A stretch of DNA of 51,434 nt from Muribaculaceae bacterium. GTDB lineage: Bacteria > Bacteroidota > Bacteroidia > Bacteroidales > Muribaculaceae. Both the position numbers and the translations under genes were made by a program. Location of the stretch: positions 1 to 51,434 of the forward strand of contig JAGCCU010000077.1 in NCBI GenBank assembly GCA_017651515.1, written 5' to 3'. Positions 36,219 to 45,327 of the stretch are shown here, piece by piece (position 1 is the stretch's first letter; every line of letters starts with the position of its first letter). A model generated the notes under the pieces. The model saw only the letters and a list, made by a program, of their open reading frames with translations. It did not search any database and was not told where the DNA came from.

Positions 36219-38789
36219 ATGAAAAAAACAATTTATCTATTACTGGCTATGCTGCTGGCCAATGCGCTGACGGCACAGGCTTATAATGTGAGTATAGGCA
36301 CTCATTCCACTTACGGTCAGGTGGCCTATTTGTCAAATTTCACGGAAAGTGACTTGCTGCAGGGTGACCATCTCTATGTGCCGGGTTATGTGAAGTCGGG
36401 GGAAAAATGGTACCCCACCATCGTCTCCTCGGGTGCTGTCAATGCCATGTCGACGATGTGGTATGTGGTTGTGGAATATGGTTGTCTCGGTTTTGAGTCT
36501 TCCGCGGTGAAGAACTGCTCAAAACTCACGCATGTCATTTTGCCCAGTTCAGTGAAGTTTCTCGCCAACAACTTCATACTCAATTCAGGGCATCCCAGCA
36601 ACATACTGGATCTGAGTCTTGCTGGAGAGACAGCATTCAACATCGGTCAACAGGCTTTTGCATCAATCAATAACACGGGCCTGTTCATTGACACATCGTC
36701 GCGTGCTGCAGCGCAAATGTGGGCCGACATATTCAGTGACCTCACGCTGCCGGCTGGAATCAGTGCCACGGTCAATTTCATTTGGAACTCGCCGGCGTAT
36801 GACTACACTTTCCATATGACGAACGGCGCTTCGCTGTTCTTTGTGGTGACCACACCGCCCACCGCCACCCAAACGGGAGAGTCGGAAATGGTGGGTGCCA
36901 CCAGTCACAGCAGCAATCCCCAAGTGGCGATTTCGTGTGCCGAAGAGGACCAAGGCCAATATGTGGCCAGCGGGCTACAAAAGGTGTACTGCACATCGGT
37001 GGCCGACGGTGCCTTCCAGGACGCGGAAATCACTAGATTCTACTACCTGTTCAACAGCAATTTGAGTGGGACCAGGATAGGCAAAAAGGCCTTTTACAAC
37101 GCCGCTTCGATCAATGTCGTGTACACCAACGCCGAGGTGATTGACAACCGCGCGTTCTTGCAACTGCCTAACTTGACGCAAATTCAATTGCCTGGAGTGA
37201 CCAGCATCGGCGATTCAGCTTTTTATTGCACCAACAAGAATGCCTCGGCAACGCTCAAGCTGAGCGGCAAACTGAAGACGGTGGGCAAGTACGCCTTCGA
37301 CGGCGCGAAGGTTCAAGGCGAAGTGGTGCTACCTTATGGTATCACCAGTCTCGGCAAAAATGCCTTTGCCAACTGCTCCATCACGCGCATGCTCATTCCC
37401 GGTTCGCTCCGCACTTGCGGTACGCCCGTGCTCTCTGGCAACAGCACCCTCAGCGAATTGCTCATCAACCGCGACTTTTCGTCATCGGGTGCGTTCAACA
37501 CCATCCCTGCCACGTGCGCAGTGCGCGTTCCTGTTGAATTGCTGCCCAAGTACAAAACCGCCAACAACTGGATATCACGTGCCGATTACATCACTGGCGG
37601 CGCCTATGACTTCCGCATAGATCACGAAGATACTTTTGACCGGTTTGTGACTGTGATAAGTACAAATCCGTACACCGAAGACGGCATTACCTATGCCGGC
37701 ACGGCAGCCTACGTCTACCAACTGCCGTGGGATGTGGTAGAATACGCTTTTACTTTCACCCTGCATGACAGTGAGACCGACAACACTTACAATATGGGCA
37801 CACGCTACCTGATGACCGAGATTGGCGACAGTTGTTTCAAAAACATGCTTAATCAAGGCAGCAACCTCACCGACATGAAGCACCTGGAATACATCGGTCG
37901 CTATGCCTATTACAATTCATGGGGTGATGTAGAGTTGACGATACCCTCCACCGTGCTCGAGATTGGCGACTATGCCTTTGCCGATGCTTGGCAGAACATC
38001 AATATCAACGCACCTGCCACCAGTCGCATTTACGGCACCGAGTGCTTCAACGGAATCAAAGGCGATTATTCGAGCACGTGCTTTGTCGAAAACAGCGAGA
38101 TGGCTAACTTCCAGAACGCCATCAATGGCTGGGACATCAGCACCGAGCGGAAAAACACTATTTGGTCAAAGGTCACCCCGTTCTTCGTTCCTGACGGGGA
38201 GTCGGCCACGTTCAGTTGCCTGAAGGATGTGACCATGCCCGAGGGCGTCAAGGCCTACTATGTCAACGCCGTCAACAACACAGAGGCGTTTGCCGAACTC
38301 ATCAGCGGCGCTATCCCTGCCAACAGCGGCACGCTGCTGCGCGGCCTTACCGCCGGACAGCGTTACACACTGACGACAACCACAGGCACACCCTCGCTGC
38401 AGGGCAACCAGATGGTGGCAAACACCGATGCCGAGACGTTCGTCGTGTATGACGACGCCTACCTGTATAACGGCGACGGCGCCTTCAACCACCGCTGGGC
38501 AGCGACAACCGATGAAGTGCCCTCGGGGGAGGCATACCTCATTCCTTCGCCCACTCCAGCGTCGTGGCACAACCCGCTCATCGTGCGCTGGAGCGACGAG
38601 CCACACTACCAGCTTGGCGATGTGGACGGCAGCGGAGTTATTGATGTAAGCGATGTAAATTCTGTCATCAACATTATCCTCAAGAAAAATACCGAGAGCG
38701 ACTATCCCGGCAACGGTGACATGAACGGCGACGGCATTATCGACGTCGTGGACGTTAATGCCATCATCAATATCATTCTGAAAGTGTAA
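36219..38789 (+). CDS. BspA-type leucine-rich repeat surface protein with dockerin-like tail
   Basis: 856 aa from ATG 36219; a longer in-frame start at 36051 would run through the structured RNA. Signal peptide at 1-18 (YLLLAMLLANALTAQ). LRR_5 repeats of the BspA type occur at about residues 60-130, 230-440 and 540-620, for example VTSIGDSAFYCTN, LKTVGKYAFDGAK, GITSLGKNAFANC, VLEIGDYAFADAW. A beta-rich region follows. The last 60 residues are a dockerin-like module: GDVDGSGVIDVSDVNSVIN and GDMNGDGIIDVVDVNAIIN, ending IILKV. BspA-like proteins bind host matrix proteins or other bacteria. Likely secreted or surface-held. Ends in a strong terminator. Confidence 0.88.
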   Translation: MKKTIYLLLAMLLANALTAQAYNVSIGTHSTYGQVAYLSNFTESDLLQGDHLYVPGYVKSGEKWYPTIVSSGAVNAMSTMWYVVVEYGCLGFESSAVKNCSKLTHVILPSSVKFLANNFILNSGHPSNILDLSLAGETAFNIGQQAFASINNTGLFIDTSSRAAAQMWADIFSDLTLPAGISATVNFIWNSPAYDYTFHMTNGASLFFVVTTPPTATQTGESEMVGATSHSSNPQVAISCAEEDQGQYVASGLQKVYCTSVADGAFQDAEITRFYYLFNSNLSGTRIGKKAFYNAASINVVYTNAEVIDNRAFLQLPNLTQIQLPGVTSIGDSAFYCTNKNASATLKLSGKLKTVGKYAFDGAKVQGEVVLPYGITSLGKNAFANCSITRMLIPGSLRTCGTPVLSGNSTLSELLINRDFSSSGAFNTIPATCAVRVPVELLPKYKTANNWISRADYITGGAYDFRIDHEDTFDRFVTVISTNPYTEDGITYAGTAAYVYQLPWDVVEYAFTFTLHDSETDNTYNMGTRYLMTEIGDSCFKNMLNQGSNLTDMKHLEYIGRYAYYNSWGDVELTIPSTVLEIGDYAFADAWQNININAPATSRIYGTECFNGIKGDYSSTCFVENSEMANFQNAINGWDISTERKNTIWSKVTPFFVPDGESATFSCLKDVTMPEGVKAYYVNAVNNTEAFAELISGAIPANSGTLLRGLTAGQRYTLTTTTGTPSLQGNQMVANTDAETFVVYDDAYLYNGDGAFNHRWAATTDEVPSGEAYLIPSPTPASWHNPLIVRWSDEPHYQLGDVDGSGVIDVSDVNSVINIILKKNTESDYPGNGDMNGDGIIDVVDVNAIINIILKV

Positions 38790-38867
38790 TAAGGTATTTA
38801 TTGTCAGTGCTCGGGACTAATGGGCACGCTTTGCGTGGAAATTTCACAAATCAAACCAAGTTACGAT

Positions 38868-38898
38868 AAATAAAGGGCAGTGACACTGCCCTTTATTT
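38868..38898 (+). terminator. Terminator of the LRR gene
   Basis: AAATAAAGGGCAGT (38868-38881) pairs with ACTGCCCTTTATTT (38885-38898) around GAC; perfect 14-bp stem with U-rich 3' arm. Confidence 0.9.
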
Positions 38899-38899
38899 T

Positions 38900-39116
38900 A
38901 TGACTATATCGGCTATTAATTCTCGGAGAACTTGGAACCTTTCCGTGTCAGCCCAACTTGGAACCGGCACCCTGCCGGGCGTCAGCCTAATATGTTACTT
39001 TTGTAACTTATAGTCTAATCCCTGCGTGGGTATGTACTTTTGCAGCCTTTGTGCTTTTGTCTCTTTTCCGCCGTCAGGCGGCCCAGTATTGGGAATTGGC
39101 TCAATCACGATGCCAA
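38900..39116. other. Intergenic region with direct repeats and a stray promoter-like element
   Basis: AACTTGGAACC occurs at 38929-38939 and 38955-38965, each followed by a GTCAGCC block. TACTTTTG at 39035-39042 resembles a -7 element on the plus strand without a gene behind it. CCGCC/GGCGG (39068-39072, 39077-39081) is a small hairpin. No coding sequence is supported here. Confidence 0.4.
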
Positions 39117-39680
39117 CTACTGATATTTTGGCGAAGGACCATACTTGTTCTCACCACGTTCGCTGTCTTGTGCGCACCACACAATCAGAATGATGAAAAA
39201 TACAAGTACTATGACCGTACCAACAATCGGAATTATTGACGCAAGATAAATGAACAGCCATTTTCCAGTGCGGCCTGTGTCGTGCAGTCGGCGTACAATG
39301 GCTCCCAGTTGAGGAAGTAATAGTGCAAGCGAATAAACGCCTAAAACAATCATTGCTGGCGATTTCAATAAGGTCATCGGGTCGTTTAGGTAATCCATCA
39401 TCGTGTGATCTTTGAAATAGATACCGAAAGAGATCCAACTGACAATGAATCCAGCAATTTGCAGTGCTAGTATAAACCACCAAAATTCTGAGCGGCGAGC
39501 GCGCCCCTTGAAGCAGCAATATTTGTCAATGAGGCATGTTTTTACAGCTTCCATGAAGCCTAGCATTGGGCGGCCTAGAGGCGATACTGGTGCTGGTGCA
39601 GGATTTGATATTGGCTCAGCTGGGTTGAATGTTGGGGGCTGAGGTCCATAATAGTTCTGGTTCTCGTTAAACTCGTTCAT
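39117..39680 (-). CDS. DUF805-family inner-membrane protein
   Basis: 187 aa. A proline-rich cytoplasmic stretch of about 35 residues precedes the DUF805 domain: CCFKGRARRSEFWWFILALQ, then four membrane segments and the signature IVRRLHDTGRTGKWLF, ending in a polar tail (SERGENKYGPSP). DUF805 proteins (YhaH type) are widespread with unknown function. A complete promoter lies 60 bp upstream. The reading frame is intact and convergent with the LRR gene. Confidence 0.92.
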   Translation of the reverse strand: MNEFNENQNYYGPQPPTFNPAEPISNPAPAPVSPLGRPMLGFMEAVKTCLIDKYCCFKGRARRSEFWWFILALQIAGFIVSWISFGIYFKDHTMMDYLNDPMTLLKSPAMIVLGVYSLALLLPQLGAIVRRLHDTGRTGKWLFIYLASIIPIVGTVIVLVFFIILIVWCAQDSERGENKYGPSPKYQ

Positions 39681-39739
39681 AATTCATATGGTTTTTATGT
39701 TTGTAATTCAGTAATTTCTGTAAAATCTAAACGTGTGGA

Positions 39740-39769
39740 CAAAGTTAGCACAAATCTTGGGATTTTCAA
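39740..39769 (-). promoter_or_regulatory. Promoter of the DUF805 gene
   Basis: Minus strand TTG (39769-39767), 19 bp, TAACTTTG (39747-39740). Confidence 0.78.
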
Positions 39770-39843
39770 AATATTTAGAATCATAGCTGAGCCAGTTTGC
39801 TTCATGACCATGTTGGGAAACAATAAAGTCTATAGTCGTCTTT

Positions 39844-39874
39844 TTGCGCAGAGCCATAGTTTTTTGTAATTTTG
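39844..39874 (+). promoter_or_regulatory. menA promoter
   Basis: TTG (39844-39846), 20 bp, TAATTTTG (39867-39874); 21 nt to the menA ATG. Confidence 0.75.
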
Positions 39875-39895
39875 CATGAAAATAAACCATGAGAT

Positions 39896-40801
39896 ATGAA
39901 ACAGCTAAAGATATGGATTGAATGTGCAAGGCTGAGGACACTCCCTGTTTCGCTTTCAGGTGTCGTAATTGCAATCGCTCTCACATGGTGGATGGGCAAG
40001 GTACAGTGGATACCTGCATTGTTATGCGTGGTTTTTGCATTGCTGGCTCAGGTGGTGTCAAACTTTGCCAATGAATATTTCGACTACCTTCATGGAGCCG
40101 ATAAGGTTGGTAGAGTGGGGCCTAGACGTGGTGTTACAGAAGGTGACATACGTCCTTCAACGTTGAAGTGGGTGACAATAGTCACGCTGATAGTGGATGC
40201 GTTGGTAGGACTTTGTCTCATTCCCTATGGCGGATGGTGGATGTTGCCATTGGGCATAGTGATTGCATTGGCTGCTATTGCCTATAGCGCTGGGCCATAT
40301 CCTTTAAGTTATCATGGGTTGGGTGAGCTGGCGGTGTTCATTTTCTTCGGTGTGGTGCCTGTAATCTTGATGCATTATGTGCAGACTCGTCATTTTCACC
40401 CATTTGTAATACTCACAGGCATGGCAGTGGGATTTATGGCGGTCAATGTGCTGCTGGTGAACAACTATCGTGATGTGGATGATGACCGTGAGGCTGGCAA
40501 GCGCACTTCGGTGGTCATTTTCGGAAGAAAGCCTGCTGCCGCTGCCTACCTGATAAATGGTTACGTGGCAATGTCGTTGCTTTCACCCATGTGGATTCTT
40601 GCCGCACTGGGTCAGGGGGGACTGCAATGGACACTAGTTGCTCCAGTCATATACCTTATCCTGCACACAGTGGCGTGGTTCCGTCTCACAAGGCGTGACG
40701 GAGCAGCCCTCAACCCCCTGCTGGGTGCAACAGCGCGAAACATGCTGATTTTTACAATCCTTATTACTGTTGCACTGATACTTTCGGTAAGATTTATCTG
40801 A
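39896..40801 (+). CDS. menA: 1,4-dihydroxy-2-naphthoate polyprenyltransferase
   Basis: UbiA-superfamily prenyltransferase of menaquinone synthesis, attaching the isoprenoid tail to DHNA in the inner membrane. 301 aa, about nine membrane segments. First Asp-rich motif NEYFDYLHGAD (about residues 58-68), second motif NNYRDVDDDREAGKRT (about 189-204), and GPYPLSYHGLGELAVFIFFG between them, typical of MenA. Single gene with its own promoter; the other men genes are not in the window. Confidence 0.96.
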   Translation: MKQLKIWIECARLRTLPVSLSGVVIAIALTWWMGKVQWIPALLCVVFALLAQVVSNFANEYFDYLHGADKVGRVGPRRGVTEGDIRPSTLKWVTIVTLIVDALVGLCLIPYGGWWMLPLGIVIALAAIAYSAGPYPLSYHGLGELAVFIFFGVVPVILMHYVQTRHFHPFVILTGMAVGFMAVNVLLVNNYRDVDDDREAGKRTSVVIFGRKPAAAAYLINGYVAMSLLSPMWILAALGQGGLQWTLVAPVIYLILHTVAWFRLTRRDGAALNPLLGATARNMLIFTILITVALILSVRFI

Positions 40802-40872
40802 TAATGAAAGCTATTTGTAGAAAGTATTGGTAGAAATGTCGTCTGATATTTGGAACGTCGGAGAAAAACAAC

Positions 40873-40880
40873 TAACTTTG
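40873..40880 (+). promoter_or_regulatory. Promoter (-7) of the beta-helix/dockerin gene pair
   Basis: TAACTTTG followed by CGCAC; TTG at 40852-40854 (18 bp). 36 nt to the ATG at 40917. Confidence 0.7.
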
Positions 40881-40916
40881 CGCACTTTACATTGAAAAAT
40901 TAACGTAATTATTATA

Positions 40917-42413
40917 ATGAAAAATCAGATTCTAACATTTTTATTGGCATTGGCTTGCGCGTCTGTGCTTTACAGCCAGCAGACGATGTGGGTATCTACA
41001 GGCCAGGTGAAATATTCTTTCGATACTCAACAGGTTGGAAGAATGCCGTTTAATGTTGCCGGCGATACTCTTACAGTGTTGGGAAAGGCTTTTGCCATTA
41101 GCGATGTGGATAGTATCTATCTTACCAACACCCAGACCGAAGGTAACACAGTGATGGTTAACTACGACGATACTGTGGCATGGGTAACCATTGCTGGTAA
41201 TATTGCAACGCAAGTGACTCCCATAGTTGATGGTGCCAATGTGAGAATGGTTCAGGATTCTACCATGCAGCAGGAAGTGTTCTATACTTTGAGCGGAACT
41301 TCCAGCAACGGATCGTTCTATCAGGAAGGCGAGTACAAGGCCACATTTATACTCAACGGGCTCACACTAACCAGCTCTGCAGGTCCAGCCATTGACATAA
41401 ATGATGGTAAGCGAATTGAAATACAGCTGGTTGATGGTACAACAACCACACTTGCCGATGGAGCCAAGGGCACACACAAGGCGGCATTCAATGTTGAAGG
41501 CCACAGTGAGTTTAAGGGTGGTGGCAATCTTGTGATTACCGGTAACACCAAGCATGGTTTCAAGAGCGATGAGTACATGGAACTAAAGAAAAGTTTCACT
41601 GGGTTGATTAACGTCAAGAATGCTGTTGGTGATGGTTTGAGCATAAATCAGTATCTTGAAGTTAAGAGCGGCAGGATTTTAGTTGAGAGATGCGAAGGTG
41701 ACGGTATTCAAGTGGATGCCAAGGCCGACAGCACAAAGGTGAAAAATGGCCAGTTCATCATGAGCGGTGGCTCGATTAGCATAGAAGGTGTCGGTGAAGA
41801 TTGCAAGGGTATCAAGGTTGAGAAAGCCGTTACAATCTCCGATGGTGTAATCGAAGTGGTTGCCGAAGATAATGCCTTGCACAGCAAGACCAACATGATC
41901 ATTACCGGTGGAAATATTTATACCTATTCCATTTATGCTCATGGTGTTAATGCAGGCGATAGCCTTACAATCGCAGGCGGAAAAATCGTGGCATTTGCTG
42001 CTCCTACTGTAGGATACGGCGTGAGAGGAGCAACTGCTCTGTTTATTACAGGAGGTGATGTTGCCGCTATTGGTGCACTGGTAAGCACTCCTAAGACTGT
42101 TGAGGAATCGCAGCCAGTGCTCACATATCAGGGAACAGTTTACAAGACAATTATGTCACTCACCGATGAGACGGGTAACGCAGTGATGACATTTGATCAG
42201 TCTCGCAGTTACTCGTCGAGCAAGAGACATACATTGCTTTTATCGTCACCGTCGTTGATAGAAGATGCAGATTACACTCTTAACAAAGATGCTAGTCTGA
42301 ATGACGATGCTGAAAATTGGCACGGATTATATGCTTCTCCCGAGGCAGTTATTGACGCAGGAACAGAAATGGCAACAGGAACGGCAATGGTTCCTTATGG
42401 TGTCATGCAATAA
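40917..42413 (+). CDS. Secreted Cthe_2159-type carbohydrate-binding beta-helix protein
   Basis: 498 aa. Signal peptide at 1-20 (ILTFLLALACASVLYSQQ). An N-terminal ~60-residue beta segment ends FAISDVDSIYL. From about residue 95 the protein has the right-handed beta-helix pattern of the Cthe_2159 (DUF4353) family: AGPAIDINDGKRIEIQL, KGTHKAAFNVEGHSEFKGGG, HGFKSDEYMELKKS, CKGIKVEKAVTISDG, DNALHSKTNMIITGG. The founding protein binds calcium and cellulose or acidic sugars (family knowledge). No lipobox, so periplasmic or secreted. A paralogue with a lipobox lies 3 kb downstream. It shares a transcript with the small dockerin gene 21 bp behind. Confidence 0.85.
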   Translation: MKNQILTFLLALACASVLYSQQTMWVSTGQVKYSFDTQQVGRMPFNVAGDTLTVLGKAFAISDVDSIYLTNTQTEGNTVMVNYDDTVAWVTIAGNIATQVTPIVDGANVRMVQDSTMQQEVFYTLSGTSSNGSFYQEGEYKATFILNGLTLTSSAGPAIDINDGKRIEIQLVDGTTTTLADGAKGTHKAAFNVEGHSEFKGGGNLVITGNTKHGFKSDEYMELKKSFTGLINVKNAVGDGLSINQYLEVKSGRILVERCEGDGIQVDAKADSTKVKNGQFIMSGGSISIEGVGEDCKGIKVEKAVTISDGVIEVVAEDNALHSKTNMIITGGNIYTYSIYAHGVNAGDSLTIAGGKIVAFAAPTVGYGVRGATALFITGGDVAAIGALVSTPKTVEESQPVLTYQGTVYKTIMSLTDETGNAVMTFDQSRSYSSSKRHTLLLSSPSLIEDADYTLNKDASLNDDAENWHGLYASPEAVIDAGTEMATGTAMVPYGVMQ

Positions 42414-42434
42414 TTAGTCCACAAGAAAAAATAT

Positions 42435-42869
42435 ATGAAAATGAAGAAATATATATTACTATTGGTAATGGCTCTGGCTGTGTTGTGTGTGCAAGCACAG
42501 AGTTATAAATATCTGAATTTTACCGATACCGTAGGCGACATCCAGCAAGTTTCAACCACCGACTTGAAGATAACATTTGCCGATGGCAACGCTCTTGTTT
42601 CGACTAATGGAGAGCAAAAGACAATTAGTCTATCTGCGCTCGACTACTTGGAGTTTACCAATACAAAGGTTTATGCTGGAGAATATGTTCGTGGCGATAT
42701 GGACGGAAACGGCATCGTTGACGTGAGTGACGTTAATGCCGTTATCAATATAATCCTGAAATTAAATGAGCCTAGTGATTATCTAGGTAATGGTGATCTT
42801 GATGAGTCGGGAATTATTGATGTCAGTGATGTGAATATAATGATCAATATCATTTTGAAATTGATATGA
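42435..42869 (+). CDS. Small exported protein with C-terminal dockerin-like module
   Basis: 144 aa. Signal peptide at 1-20 (LLLVMALAVLCVQAQ). The middle (about 25-78) is the same short beta domain that begins the upstream beta-helix protein (DLKITFADGNALVSTNGEQ, then ISLSALDYLEFTN). The last 60 residues are a complete dockerin-like module: GDMDGNGIVDVSDVNAVIN and GDLDESGIIDVSDVNIMIN. With almost no other domain, it looks like an adaptor linking the N-terminal beta domain to whatever receives the dockerin. Second gene of the operon, followed by a terminator. Confidence 0.85.
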   Translation: MKMKKYILLLVMALAVLCVQAQSYKYLNFTDTVGDIQQVSTTDLKITFADGNALVSTNGEQKTISLSALDYLEFTNTKVYAGEYVRGDMDGNGIVDVSDVNAVINIILKLNEPSDYLGNGDLDESGIIDVSDVNIMINIILKLI

Positions 42870-42893
42870 TACTATAAAGCAGTTAACAGAAAT

Positions 42894-42930
42894 ACCCGGG
42901 TAGTGAAACATTTGTTTCAGCTACTCGGGT
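42894..42930 (+). terminator. Terminator after the small dockerin gene
   Basis: ACCCGGGTAGTGAAACA (42894-42910) pairs with TGTTTCA and CTACTCGGGT (42913-42930) with a one-base bulge and a G-U; followed by ATGTGCTTTTT. Confidence 0.85.
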
Positions 42931-42997
42931 ATGTGCTTTTTAACTGAATGATTGAGTGTTTTTATTGAAAACAATTTTTATTTTGTCCTATTAATGA

Positions 42998-43005
42998 TAA
43001 CTTTG
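42998..43005 (+). promoter_or_regulatory. Promoter (-7) of the VTC operon
   Basis: TAACTTTG followed by TC, 61 nt ahead of ATG 43067. -33 TTG not at standard spacing. Confidence 0.55.
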
Positions 43006-43066
43006 TCATCTTGACTTATATTGATAGCTTGTGATTTAACGTTAATAATAAAGATTTGCCTAGGTA

Positions 43067-43855
43067 ATGCTGCAGCGCATCATAGCACAATATGACCCCA
43101 TTTCACTTGAGCAGATGAGTGGCATCAAGCTAATGAACCGCACCGACACGAAATTCGTTACGTCGGAGCGGGTGCTGTATGAACTGTTGCAGCTTGCCAG
43201 TCATGACTATTTCGCTCAGGAAATCGATGGCGAACGGTTGGCCCGATATTTCACGGCATATTTCGACACCGCCGATAATCACATGTACATCATGCACCAG
43301 AACGGGCATCTCAACCGTCAGAAGGTGCGCATACGTTCGTATGTGGATTCTGGTCTCAATTTTCTGGAAGTAAAGACAAAGGACAACCATGGCCGTACGA
43401 AGAAGAAACGTACGACCATGCAGAACTTTGACCCTCACGACCACCCTCACGACATAGTTTTCCGGCGCCAGAATGAGGAGTTTGTGGTGTATGACGAGTT
43501 CTTTCACAAGCATCTCATGATTGCTCCTGAGAGTCTCACGCAGCAGTTGGAAAATAATTTCAAGCGTATTACTCTAGTAAACAAGGCTCGTACCGAACGT
43601 TTGACAATAGACACCAGCCTTCGTTTCCAAAACCTTGTGACGGGCAATAAGTGCGATTTGACGGGTCTGGCAATCATCGAACTCAAACGTGATGGAATGC
43701 TGCCTTCACCCATTCTTGACATGCTGCGACAGTTGCGCATCAAGCCTTCAGGATTCAGCAAGTACTGCATGGGCCAGGCATTTACCAATGGCGCATTGAA
43801 ACAAAACCGTTTCAAGGAGCGTATGCGGCGCGTTGAGCGGTTTCTTGCCGATTGA
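43067..43855 (+). CDS. VTC-domain polyphosphate-polymerase-like enzyme
   Basis: 262-aa soluble protein of the VTC domain (triphosphate tunnel family). Basic and acidic strand residues of the tunnel are visible: NRTDTKFVTSERVL, RYFTAYFDTADNHMYI, RQKVRIRSY, FLEVKTKDNHGRTKKKRT, GLAIIELKRDG and SGFSKYCMG. In yeast the same domain makes polyphosphate from ATP; for bacterial stand-alone copies the product is unproven. It is followed 30 bp later by a DUF4956 membrane protein, a recurring pair. Start ATG 43067 has no extension upstream. Confidence 0.9.
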   Translation: MLQRIIAQYDPISLEQMSGIKLMNRTDTKFVTSERVLYELLQLASHDYFAQEIDGERLARYFTAYFDTADNHMYIMHQNGHLNRQKVRIRSYVDSGLNFLEVKTKDNHGRTKKKRTTMQNFDPHDHPHDIVFRRQNEEFVVYDEFFHKHLMIAPESLTQQLENNFKRITLVNKARTERLTIDTSLRFQNLVTGNKCDLTGLAIIELKRDGMLPSPILDMLRQLRIKPSGFSKYCMGQAFTNGALKQNRFKERMRRVERFLAD

Positions 43856-43885
43856 CAATTTAACGAAAAAAACAAAAACAAAATA

Positions 43886-44584
43886 ATGATGGATTACGAT
43901 TTCTTTTCAATGTGCACCCAACTCTTCACAACAGGTACTTTCGGGCATCTTTCAGTTGTGAATTTCCTAATTAACACGCTGGTGGTATGGATAATGGTGC
44001 ATTTTCTCTACTATCGTAAGAGTAAGAGACGCGATTTCTATTTCACTTTCATGTTGCTTGGAGTGGCAATCTATTTCCTGGTTTATTCGATGATTTTCGT
44101 GCTTGAAGACATGAAAGGAAAGACAGGTATAGGTATTGGTATAGGTCTGTTCGGCATCTTCAGCATCATGCGATATCGTACAGATGCCATGCCCGTACGA
44201 GAGATGACCTACCTGTTCAGTATCATCTGCCTCTCGGTGATTAATGCTCTGGGGAGCGCGATAAGTCTGTTAGAGTCGCTAGTGCCAAACTTTTTTGTAT
44301 TGTTGGCGATGTTCTTGTGCGAGGTTTTCTTGCTCAAGACCAACGAACAATCCAAACTAGTGCTTTACGACAAGGTGAAACTTATCACGCCCGAAAAACG
44401 AGACGAGCTGATAGCTGACCTCACTGAGCGACTTGGTGTGGAAATAACCAATGTGACTGTGGGCAGTGTGGATTATTTGCGCGACACTGCTATTTTACGT
44501 GTATACTATATCGAGGGCAAGTCATCGGATTCTATCAACAATACCCTTAAAGTTAAGCGCGAAGAATGGGAAGAAGTAAATTAA
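43886..44584 (+). CDS. DUF4956-family membrane protein
   Basis: 232 aa. Three to four membrane segments in the first 140 residues (LVVWIMVHFLYY, YFTFMLLGVAIYFLVYSMIF, GIGIGIGLFGIFSIMRYRTD, LFSIICLSVINALGSAIS). A cytoplasmic C-terminal alpha/beta part follows (ITPEKRDELIADLTERLGVE, ILRVYYIEGKS). The RYRTDAMPVREMTYLF loop is the family hallmark. DUF4956 is regularly next to VTC enzymes, so it may be a channel, acceptor or membrane anchor for the product; inference only. The end overlaps the DUF2490 gene by 19 bp. Confidence 0.9.
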   Translation: MMDYDFFSMCTQLFTTGTFGHLSVVNFLINTLVVWIMVHFLYYRKSKRRDFYFTFMLLGVAIYFLVYSMIFVLEDMKGKTGIGIGIGLFGIFSIMRYRTDAMPVREMTYLFSIICLSVINALGSAISLLESLVPNFFVLLAMFLCEVFLLKTNEQSKLVLYDKVKLITPEKRDELIADLTERLGVEITNVTVGSVDYLRDTAILRVYYIEGKSSDSINNTLKVKREEWEEVN

Positions 44585-45315
44585 CGATTATTGCCGTTGC
44601 TTCTTTCGTGCTGTCGGCGTTAGTCTTGTCACAGCCTGTTAAGGCCGATGACTCGGGGCTTATCGTCTCGGCTGCTGCAGAAAAAAAGTTCAACAAAAAA
44701 ACCAGTACGGCCCTGGAAGCAGAGTTGCGAACACGCAATGACTTCCGCACCGTTGACCGCATTGGGGTTTCTTTGAGCTGGCAATACAAAATCAATTCCT
44801 GGCTCAAAGCTGATGCTGGATATCAACTTCTCATAGACAATAATCCTGAGAAACTTACCGACAAGATAGATGGCACATATAACCATTGGCGGCCAAGCTA
44901 TTGGGCTACGCGTCATCGTGCATTTGCATCACTCACTGCCACCTACAAGATACGACGTGTATCTCTGTCGCTGCGTGAGCGATACCGTATGACTTATCGA
45001 CCCATGCACACTACATGTCGCTATGACTTTGATGATGAGGCCTGGGAAACTACCGATGTGAAGAAGAAAACAAAACATGTGCTTCGGTCGCGTTTCAAAG
45101 TAGATTGGAACATTCCTGCCAGCAAGTTCTCGCCATGGGCAAGTTTTGAGTTGTTCAACTCCATGTCGCTGGACAAGTGGCGATTGCAGACTGGCATTGA
45201 CTATTCGCTCACAAAAAAGCATTCGTTTGAGTTGTACTATCGCTATCAGAACGTGCGCGACGACGAAGAGACCAACACCCACTACTTAGGGCTTGGATAC
45301 AAATTTAAGTTCTAA
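44566..45315 (+). CDS. DUF2490-family outer-membrane beta-barrel protein
   Basis: 249 aa. Signal peptide at 1-27 (VLSALVLSQPVKA). The mature protein is a run of amphipathic strands (VSLSWQYKINSWLKADAGY, RVSLSLRERYRM, HSFELYYRYQNVR) ending in the aromatic barrel motif YLGLGYKFKF. About ten strands, as in DUF2490. Function unknown; in this operon it could let a polymer or small molecule pass the outer membrane. Start ATG overlaps the DUF4956 gene, so the two are coupled. Confidence 0.88.
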   Translation: MGRSKLTIIAVASFVLSALVLSQPVKADDSGLIVSAAAEKKFNKKTSTALEAELRTRNDFRTVDRIGVSLSWQYKINSWLKADAGYQLLIDNNPEKLTDKIDGTYNHWRPSYWATRHRAFASLTATYKIRRVSLSLRERYRMTYRPMHTTCRYDFDDEAWETTDVKKKTKHVLRSRFKVDWNIPASKFSPWASFELFNSMSLDKWRLQTGIDYSLTKKHSFELYYRYQNVRDDEETNTHYLGLGYKFKF

Positions 45316-45327
45316 AAATCACTTGTC

